Position numbers and translations under genes: made by a program
Notes under the pieces: generated by a model
What the model was told of the DNA's origin: nothing
The model's database searches: none
What the model saw: only the letters and a program-made list of their open reading frames with translations
In this document: in pieces, positions 27,309-33,097 of the stretch
How the letters are laid out: the number at the start of each line of letters is the position of its first letter
Position numbering within the stretch: position 1 is the first letter of the stretch
From: Nitrospira sp.
Lineage (GTDB): Bacteria; Nitrospirota; Thermodesulfovibrionia; UBA6902
Length of the DNA: 33,097 nt
Direction of reading: 5' to 3'
NCBI GenBank assembly: GCA_016784355.1
Contig: JADHUV010000031.1
Location: 1 to 33,097, forward strand

Positions 27309-29270
27309 TTAATGATTACCTTTTGCAGCAATATTACTATTTGCCGCATCAAGATTTTTCACAATTATCTGCAAAAGCCGCTCACCAATTTCCGGTACTT
27401 CTTCATACAGATTATGAAGCTCATCCGGATCTTTTTTCAGATTAAAAAGAAGCGATCTTTTTTCATTAAGATAATGAATCAGCTTATAATCACCCTCCCA
27501 CACAGCGATTGAACCATTATCAATCTGACTGCCCAGGCTGCGGTTATTTTCAAAATTCATAGAAAACACAGGGCGCTCCGACAAACTTTCACCCCTCATA
27601 AGAGGTAATAAAGATCGGCCCTCCATCCAATCGGGAACAGTAATCCCGGCAAGATCCAAAATAGTAGCCGGAAGATCTATCTGCTCAACCAGGGAATCTA
27701 TTATCTGACCCTGTTTACGATCATATTCCTTAATAACCAGGGGAATATGTGTGACCTGCTCATATAAATGAGGGCCGGCATGTTCTCTGTAATCATGTTC
27801 AAAGCTTTCGCCATGGTCAGCACTAAGAATCACCACCGTATTATTAAGCACCCCCAACTTTTCAAGCCCTGCAATAAAATTCTCAAAACGATTATCAGAA
27901 TAATTAATCAATTCATCATATCTTTCCCTCATCAGCTGATAAATAATCGGCTCGGTCTCCACGTTCAACCGCCATACATTTTCCTGTGACCGAAAGGTTC
28001 TCAACTCAGGAGTTGCTGAATAAAGCCCTGCAAAAGGCTCAGGAGGCAAATACGGATAGTGAGGAGGATAAACATGAATCCAGGCAAAATAAGGCGTTGG
28101 GATACCTTTTCCAGCCAGTTCTGTAAACATGTCAAAGGCTTTTTCTGCTGGAACAGATAACTCTGAGAAATCCCTTGAAAAAAGGTTCACAAAATCCGTC
28201 AGCAAAAAATCAAATCTTACTATCCACTCATGAAGTCTGATATGTTGACTGAACAGGTTATACAGTATGATATCCGCATAGCCAAACCTCCATCCAAAAA
28301 GCGCTTGAGGTTCAGCAAATTCAGTTGCAAGAGGTGCTACATCAAATGCATTTGATATTCCGAGTTCATTAACTGAGGCCACATAATTTACTATATAAGC
28401 AATATTATAATACCCATGCTGTTTCAGCTGTAGCGGCAAACTTTCAGTAGCGCTCTTATTAGGCCTCGTTCCCCTGATATGATATGTATTATGGGTCCAT
28501 ACCCTCTTACCCGTCATCATACTGGCTGCGGCAGGAGTTGTCATATTGCATGATGCATAATTTCTGGTAAACACCGCAGCATCCTCCGCCCATCGGCTGA
28601 TAAAAGGCGTAGTCGGGCGATCATAACCATAAAGCGACATATCCCTCGAAGTCATCGTATCAAACGTAACAAGAAGGATATTCGGGCGTTCTTCGATATC
28701 TGCAGTGGGGATATACTGTTCAGGTGCAGGCGGTCCTGCCGTTAGCAAAACATATCCAACATATGGAACAGAAAAAAGTATGAATGCACCAAATATCCAC
28801 ACAAGGGGCGTAATCCGATCATTCAGAGCACTAATATACCTTTCCGACTTCCCCCTTGCTATCCAGGTAACAGTAAAGGATACCGCAACAACTATTAATG
28901 CGACAGCAATCTTTAAGGCAAAGGATGTTTGATAATCAGGAACTATGTATCTTTTTAAACCCCAAACGCTAACACCACTTATAAATAAAACAAGCATACA
29001 CACCAGAACCTGCTCAGCACTGATATCTAAACTTATGGCACGTGCTGCTATGCGGACAATATAAACTCCCATCCATACAACTACTGCAGTCGCTAAAGCC
29101 AGGATACTCCAGAAAATAGATACCAGAGCCACACTAGGAACAAATTCTGCCAGTGTTGCATAAAAGCTAAAACCATCCCAGCGATAAAAGGCGTCCTTAA
29201 GCAGATATAGAGAAAATACTACAAAAGTAAGGCGAAAGACTTTCCAGTACGTAATTTTAAAAGGAATCAT
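27309..29270 (-). CDS. Membrane sulfatase-fold enzyme, copy 5 (first of the run)
   Basis: 653 residues, first of the five genes in transcription order. The ATG at 29270 has no obvious ribosome binding site. Membrane segments carry YRWDGFSFY. The catalytic domain has LVTFDTMTSRDMSLYGYDRP, SCNMTTPAAASMMTGKR (T244), VYPPHYPYLPPEP and SADHGESFEHDYREHAGPHL. The motif is T-T-P-A-A. A Cys lies three residues before the Thr (C241), but not at the formylglycine position. As in the other copies, the distal part ends with an AVWEGDYKLIHYL and LFNLKKDPDELHNL pattern common in the sulfatase superfamily. The 304-base gap upstream contains a possible promoter. Confidence 0.85.
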   Translation of the reverse strand: MIPFKITYWKVFRLTFVVFSLYLLKDAFYRWDGFSFYATLAEFVPSVALVSIFWSILALATAVVVWMGVYIVRIAARAISLDISAEQVLVCMLVLFISGVSVWGLKRYIVPDYQTSFALKIAVALIVVAVSFTVTWIARGKSERYISALNDRITPLVWIFGAFILFSVPYVGYVLLTAGPPAPEQYIPTADIEERPNILLVTFDTMTSRDMSLYGYDRPTTPFISRWAEDAAVFTRNYASCNMTTPAAASMMTGKRVWTHNTYHIRGTRPNKSATESLPLQLKQHGYYNIAYIVNYVASVNELGISNAFDVAPLATEFAEPQALFGWRFGYADIILYNLFSQHIRLHEWIVRFDFLLTDFVNLFSRDFSELSVPAEKAFDMFTELAGKGIPTPYFAWIHVYPPHYPYLPPEPFAGLYSATPELRTFRSQENVWRLNVETEPIIYQLMRERYDELINYSDNRFENFIAGLEKLGVLNNTVVILSADHGESFEHDYREHAGPHLYEQVTHIPLVIKEYDRKQGQIIDSLVEQIDLPATILDLAGITVPDWMEGRSLLPLMRGESLSERPVFSMNFENNRSLGSQIDNGSIAVWEGDYKLIHYLNEKRSLLFNLKKDPDELHNLYEEVPEIGERLLQIIVKNLDAANSNIAAKGNH

Positions 29271-29574
29271 GAAATAATTTTATAAAGCTTTTTTTAGAAT
29301 TTTATCTGGTGAAGTTTATAATTATACAATAATTCTCATAAATAACTTTAACTTGAGAGCCTGCATTATAAAGTAACCGCATGAATACCTGTTACCTAAT
29401 TAAGGCTCGGACATTTAGTAAAATACCTTAAGTTGCATGACTGATGCGCTCATTTATGCATTGAAATAGAATACGGCCGAAGCATATGCCAGTCGATATT
29501 AAAAAGCGAATGCCTCAATTATATTGAAACACCCGCTCATTACTCTGAATTAATTATCAATCTACAGCTTAGTC
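29271..29574. other. Non-coding gap upstream of the five-enzyme run
   Basis: No frame worth calling was found. On the minus strand TATAAT lies at 29321-29326, about 50 bases before the copy 5 start, but no convincing -35 is placed for it. The sequence is AT-rich. No terminator hairpin after the YIDP gene was found, so read-through from its promoter is possible. Confidence 0.4.
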
Positions 29575-29796
29575 CTAATCTTTCTTTCCGCCAAACAGTC
29601 CCTTAAAAAAGCCGACAATTCTTTTCCAAAAAACCACGATAGCCCCAAGAATACCATATACAAATGGAGCGACTGTCTGAAAAAAGAAGCCGCCGGTATT
29701 AGGATCAATATAAGCAAAAGCATTAGCCGGTATAGTCATTGCAACAGCAATCAATACCATTAAAATAATAGATTTTGAGCCTTGTTTTGTATTCAT
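29575..29796 (-). CDS. Small exported YIDP-motif membrane protein
   Basis: 73 residues from the ATG at 29796, preceded by GGAGG. A 20-residue longer frame from 29856 is rejected because the -10 element at 29846-29851 lies inside it. A signal peptide (IILMVLIAVAMTIPANAFA) is followed by YIDPNTGGFFFQTVAP, a membrane segment (FVYGILGAIVVFWKRIV) and a basic tail (FFKGLFGGKKD). Small proteins with a YIDPxTG motif recur next to sulfatase-like and polysaccharide genes in many Gram-negative bacteria, from my knowledge of such loci. Their function is not settled. The protein probably sits in the inner membrane with its C-terminus in the cytoplasm and may be a partner of the five neighbouring enzymes. 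Confidence 0.75.
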   Translation of the reverse strand: MNTKQGSKSIILMVLIAVAMTIPANAFAYIDPNTGGFFFQTVAPFVYGILGAIVVFWKRIVGFFKGLFGGKKD

Positions 29797-29845
29797 AATT
29801 ACAACATCCTCCACTGTAAGTTTTTTTTGCAGGTTATTAATATAC

Positions 29846-29873
29846 TTTATACACAAATATGCTTTTTTGTCAA
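29846..29873 (-). promoter_or_regulatory. Sigma-70 promoter of the YIDP gene
   Basis: On the minus strand a perfect TTGACA (29868-29873), 16-base spacer and TATAAA (29846-29851) are present. The start would be near 29839, giving a leader of about 43 bases. It may also drive the five downstream enzyme genes. Confidence 0.65.
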
Positions 29874-29920
29874 TATTATTATGGCACGATCAACATTAAG
29901 GGCAGCAGTAAACCCTTACA

Positions 29921-31579
29921 TTAAAACATCAACTGCTCACACTTACTAAAAACAGCACCAGTATCATATATGAGATATTTTTCCTGCTTATCAAATATCG
30001 GAAAATTATCATTGAGGTACTTCTTTAAATCCGGCTGCCGCTCAAATTCTTCAAAATTAGTGATGATAAAATAATCAGGCTGATACTCCAAGTATCTTGT
30101 CTTTGTTTTTTTATGCGTTCTCACTACTATATGACAAGGTGTGAAAATATCTTCAGCAGACATTTTCGCTACGCCTCTTTTTCGCATTTCTGACAAAGAG
30201 TCATCATCAAACCACGGAAGACCGGATATAAAACCATAATAAGTAAGAAACCTGCCGTAATATTCTGTGAGCATGAGATTCTTTTTATTATGACCAACAA
30301 GATCACCTATCTTCTCAGCCATGCGAACATCATCTTCATATTTATTGGTAATAAACTCATTAAATTGCGGATTAATACCGCCTACCGCCGCAATATTCAA
30401 TATAATATTTTTATTTTCCTGAAGAATCTCCTTCATATTAAACATAGATATACTTACCGAAGCTGTAATTCCCAATACGGTGAGTATAATTAGGCTTATC
30501 ACCCTGTGCCTAGTCACTGCCCCGACAATTAAATAAAGAGACGGGCCGGCAGATAGCACCATCACAGGAAGAAATATAAGCTGATAATAATCATGGGTAT
30601 GAATATGAAAGGTTGCAAAAATTCCGTACGCAAAGTATCCAATCCACAAGCCGGCAATTAACGTCTTGCCAAACCCCTTATATTGAGTGAACAAACCCCA
30701 TAGGGCACAGGCAAAGAAAAATAAACCCGATGTTCTGCCAATCATCTTAAGCCAGTCCATCCAGAAGTATGGTTTCAGCAACAAGTATGGCAGAAAACTA
30801 CCCTGCATATGCAGCGAAATATCACCAGCGCTTAACAGACCGATCCCATAGTGAAGAAATGGCAACCATCCTGCAGCAAGCGAGAATAACCAGAAGTCAA
30901 AATTCAAAAACATTTTCTTAAACCTGTATCTATATATACATACTGGCAGGAAAGCACCGTAAATTATAAAAATGCAGTATGGTTTGATATAAATGGCTAT
31001 TCCAGCAGCTGTAGCAGCCAAAAGCAGTCTTTTCTTTAAAGGTGACTCGTGATAGAGAAAAATACCGTACAGGCTTATAAGCATCATCATCAACATCATC
31101 GCATCGGGCTGAAAACTGCGACTGGCTGAAATACCATAAGGGATAAAGAGGAACAGAACAGTTGACACCAAAGCTGCATCACGATGCATTAATTTCAACG
31201 CAAGCAAATAGAGGAAAAATCCTCCCGTTAACCAAAAGATAATTGACAACACTCGTGGGATGCTAAGATTTTCTTTTCCAGTTGCACGAAATCCATATAG
31301 AGCAAGCGTTTCCATAATCTGTGGTTCAAGCGTGAATGTCATCATTTCATAATTTGTTTTTGCCATCTCCCGCTTCCATACCGGGATAGCCTCCAAGTCT
31401 TCATAAAAATAAGAACGAGTAAGGTGGGCTGCCTGATACTGACGTATTGGAGCAAAATCAAGAGGAGGTTTATTGATGTTGTGTAGTCTTACTACAAAGG
31501 CCGCCACAAATACCAACAAAATTATCAAAGCTCTTATCTGTTTACTCTGCAACCAACTCATCTGTTTTGAATTATTCAT
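29921..31579 (-). CDS. GT39-like (PMT/ArnT-type) membrane glycosyltransferase
   Basis: 552 residues with about ten to twelve membrane segments, the first near 15-30 (IRALIILLVFVAAFVVRLHN). The first periplasmic loop has KPPLDFAPIRQYQAAHL, the position of the catalytic acidic residue of GT-C enzymes. Next come LSIPRVLSIIFWLTGGFFLY and SRSFQPDAMMLMMMLISLYG, family-like features of dolichyl/undecaprenyl-phosphate-mannose transferases. A soluble C-terminal domain of about 150 residues follows (DLVGHNKKNLMLTEYYGRFL and onward). Such enzymes transfer a sugar from a polyprenyl-phosphate carrier to lipid A, protein or glycan on the periplasmic face. It begins nine bases after the next gene, so the two are likely coupled. 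Confidence 0.8.
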   Translation of the reverse strand: MNNSKQMSWLQSKQIRALIILLVFVAAFVVRLHNINKPPLDFAPIRQYQAAHLTRSYFYEDLEAIPVWKREMAKTNYEMMTFTLEPQIMETLALYGFRATGKENLSIPRVLSIIFWLTGGFFLYLLALKLMHRDAALVSTVLFLFIPYGISASRSFQPDAMMLMMMLISLYGIFLYHESPLKKRLLLAATAAGIAIYIKPYCIFIIYGAFLPVCIYRYRFKKMFLNFDFWLFSLAAGWLPFLHYGIGLLSAGDISLHMQGSFLPYLLLKPYFWMDWLKMIGRTSGLFFFACALWGLFTQYKGFGKTLIAGLWIGYFAYGIFATFHIHTHDYYQLIFLPVMVLSAGPSLYLIVGAVTRHRVISLIILTVLGITASVSISMFNMKEILQENKNIILNIAAVGGINPQFNEFITNKYEDDVRMAEKIGDLVGHNKKNLMLTEYYGRFLTYYGFISGLPWFDDDSLSEMRKRGVAKMSAEDIFTPCHIVVRTHKKTKTRYLEYQPDYFIITNFEEFERQPDLKKYLNDNFPIFDKQEKYLIYDTGAVFSKCEQLMF

Positions 31580-31588
31580 ATCGATTTC

Positions 31589-33097
31589 TTATTTATCCCC
31601 ACCGGTTAATTGGTATATACTATGAGTTCTGTTTTGGAATTCAGATAAATACCGCTCATTCAGCAGATCTATTTCCTTACTCATGTCATTTTCAATTACA
31701 ATATAGATCTGCCTATTCAAGCTTTCCAGTACTCCCGCAATTTCAGGTGCACCAGGGTTTTCAAGCAGCTGTCTTACTATTTCAACTCTCTTTTTATACT
31801 CCGGGGAAGCAATCGTAAATCCGTCACTCACAATATACAGGTTACGCTCTGTTATTACAGCCGGCATATATGTGCTGTTTTCACCACAACAATCATCAGG
31901 ATGGCCAACATCAGTTACCATAACCAGCGCATCGACCGGTGTATTTTCTCTAATCCATACAAAAGCATCTCCTTTCTCAGTATCACTAGCAAACTCCACA
32001 TGCGACCCGGAGAACCGGTACGATGCATCCTTGAGCCACGGAGAAAAAGCATATGAAATAGCGACAAGCACCGGGTTAGAAATTAGTAGCAATATAACAG
32101 TTAATGAAATTAATACACGCATCAGATGAGTGCTAGTTAAGGTCATAATACGCTGAATTGCCTCCACAAAAAACAGGGCAAAAAATAAGCACAATATATA
32201 TGAAAACTTATAACTGTTGTCATCCGACAGCTTCATAAAAGCAGCTAATACAGTGCATACAAACACCCCCGAAACAATCAGATAAAACTCTTCACTGAAT
32301 GCTTTTCGCTTCAGAAACAGCCACATCCCTGCAACAATAAAGGGAAGAGTCAGCCAGAAAACTATGATATTTCTAAACGACTGTATATATACTCCCATCT
32401 GAATTACGCTCTCCCCCCCTTTTGAACTGCCCCCCGTAATAGACAGCAGGTAGGGCAGAATAATCAGTCCTGCGATACCAAGTGGGATCGCCTGTTCCAT
32501 CACTTCATAGAACCGATGTTTAATACTTCTATTTCTAAGAAAAACAACATATATCATCCACATAGGAGCATGAAGCATCATTACAAAAAGAAGAGGGGGA
32601 TAAAGAATCCCGCAGGCCGCAAATAAAAGACCATTACCGGCAAAGTACAACCATCTGTAATTATCAACTCGAGATGCCTTTAAAAGAGAAATAAAGTAGG
32701 CAAAGCAGAAGGCAATTGCAGGTGGCATCGCATTTGCGTTATAAAATTTTGGCAGAAATCGCAGCCTCATATCAAACCAGCTTTCCGGCATAAACTGAGA
32801 CCATCCAAGAATCTGGTAAAGCTCTCCCGGCCTTAGTTCCTGCATATCCCTTAAACTGGCAAACTTACCTAATACAGCTTTTGCAATAAAAATCAGGCCT
32901 GCATCCGCATGCATAAGCCCTATAATAGCCATTGGGACTAAATAGGCATATTTTTCCGAGAAGTTTATCTCACGAGCAATTATGAAGCCCATAGAAATAA
33001 CAGCAAAAAAAGATACCAGATTAAGCAGGGGTATAAACTTCAAAGGATGAATATTCACCGGCGCACACAGAACAGCACCTAGTGCGTGAAAACCCCA
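31589..33097 (-). CDS. Polytopic membrane protein, GT-C-like, N-terminus beyond window edge
   Basis: The frame is open to the window edge. A GTG at 33058 could start a 489-residue product, but upstream codons read WGFHALGAVLCAPVNIHP without a stop, so the gene probably continues outside and the GTG is internal. Many membrane segments (MAIIGLMHADAGLIFIAKAV, FLTLPFIV-type stretches) precede a soluble C-terminal part near residues 345-489. That part includes DAFVWIRENTPVDALVMVTD and the cluster HPDDCCGENSTY. The WIRENTP segment is common in periplasmic domains of GT-C-type or YfhO-like membrane proteins. Together with the GT39-like gene nine bases downstream it suggests a glycan-building role. 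Exact family not recognised. Confidence 0.65.
   Translation of the reverse strand, partial: WGFHALGAVLCAPVNIHPLKFIPLLNLVSFFAVISMGFIIAREINFSEKYAYLVPMAIIGLMHADAGLIFIAKAVLGKFASLRDMQELRPGELYQILGWSQFMPESWFDMRLRFLPKFYNANAMPPAIAFCFAYFISLLKASRVDNYRWLYFAGNGLLFAACGILYPPLLFVMMLHAPMWMIYVVFLRNRSIKHRFYEVMEQAIPLGIAGLIILPYLLSITGGSSKGGESVIQMGVYIQSFRNIIVFWLTLPFIVAGMWLFLKRKAFSEEFYLIVSGVFVCTVLAAFMKLSDDNSYKFSYILCLFFALFFVEAIQRIMTLTSTHLMRVLISLTVILLLISNPVLVAISYAFSPWLKDASYRFSGSHVEFASDTEKGDAFVWIRENTPVDALVMVTDVGHPDDCCGENSTYMPAVITERNLYIVSDGFTIASPEYKKRVEIVRQLLENPGAPEIAGVLESLNRQIYIVIENDMSKEIDLLNERYLSEFQNRTHSIYQLTGGDK

Noticed and set aside
19124..29270. Formylglycine-dependent sulfatases with a maturation partner
   Set aside because: The required Cys/Ser and Arg are missing in all five, and no anaerobic maturase (AslB/anSME-like) gene is found in the window; the radical SAM protein at 8413 has a B12-type architecture instead.
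29797..29856. Twenty extra N-terminal residues of the YIDP protein
   Set aside because: The stretch overlaps the -10 element and lies before the signal peptide; GGAGG supports the ATG at 29796.

Overview
The window looks like part of a Gram-negative bacterial chromosome with moderate to low GC, probably from an anaerobic or facultative lineage. Multiheme c-type cytochromes, a sigma-54 type promoter, a B12/radical-SAM protein, a methylcitrate-cycle operon and a large O-antigen/GT-C locus suggest something like Desulfobacterota or Nitrospirota. That placement is inference. Most starts have purine-rich ribosome binding sites, and at least one TTG start is used.

Region 1 (1-3760, mostly minus strand) holds two adjacent multiheme cytochromes with unusual heme-binding spacings (CX3CH and CX1CH), a SAM-dependent methyltransferase, and a decayed patch: a frameshifted repeat protein and a PDZ fragment. 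A promoter-like stretch with a CRP/FNR-type palindrome follows. Region 2 (3860-6235, plus) is a small unknown protein and DnaK behind a sigma-54 promoter, with an inverted repeat upstream and a strong terminator downstream. Region 3 (6237-8100, minus) has a ComEA-like DNA-binding protein, a metallo-beta-lactamase-fold hydrolase with an altered metal motif, and remnants of an unrecognised gene. Region 4 (8413-10589, plus) has a B12-binding/radical SAM enzyme and an exported FKBP-type prolyl isomerase.

Region 5 (10663-14230, plus) is a methylcitrate-cycle operon: a decayed prpB tail still overlapping prpC by ATGA, then prpC, prpD and a two-ACT-domain protein. An exported TraB/ChaN-like protein follows.

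Region 6 (15630-33097, all minus) is the most striking. In transcription order it has a polytopic membrane protein cut by the window edge, a GT39-like glycosyltransferase, a 73-residue 'YIDP' membrane protein with its own sigma-70 promoter, five tandem paralogous membrane enzymes of the sulfatase/alkaline-phosphatase fold, an O-antigen-ligase-like protein with TPRs, and a LamG lipoprotein with its own consensus promoter. All five sulfatase-like proteins have Thr where FGly sulfatases have Cys/Ser, and none has the downstream Arg of the CxPxR motif. Each has about five N-terminal membrane segments, as LtaS and EptA do. I infer a surface-glycan assembly and decoration locus whose five enzymes are more likely phospho-group transferases or hydrolases than sulfatases.
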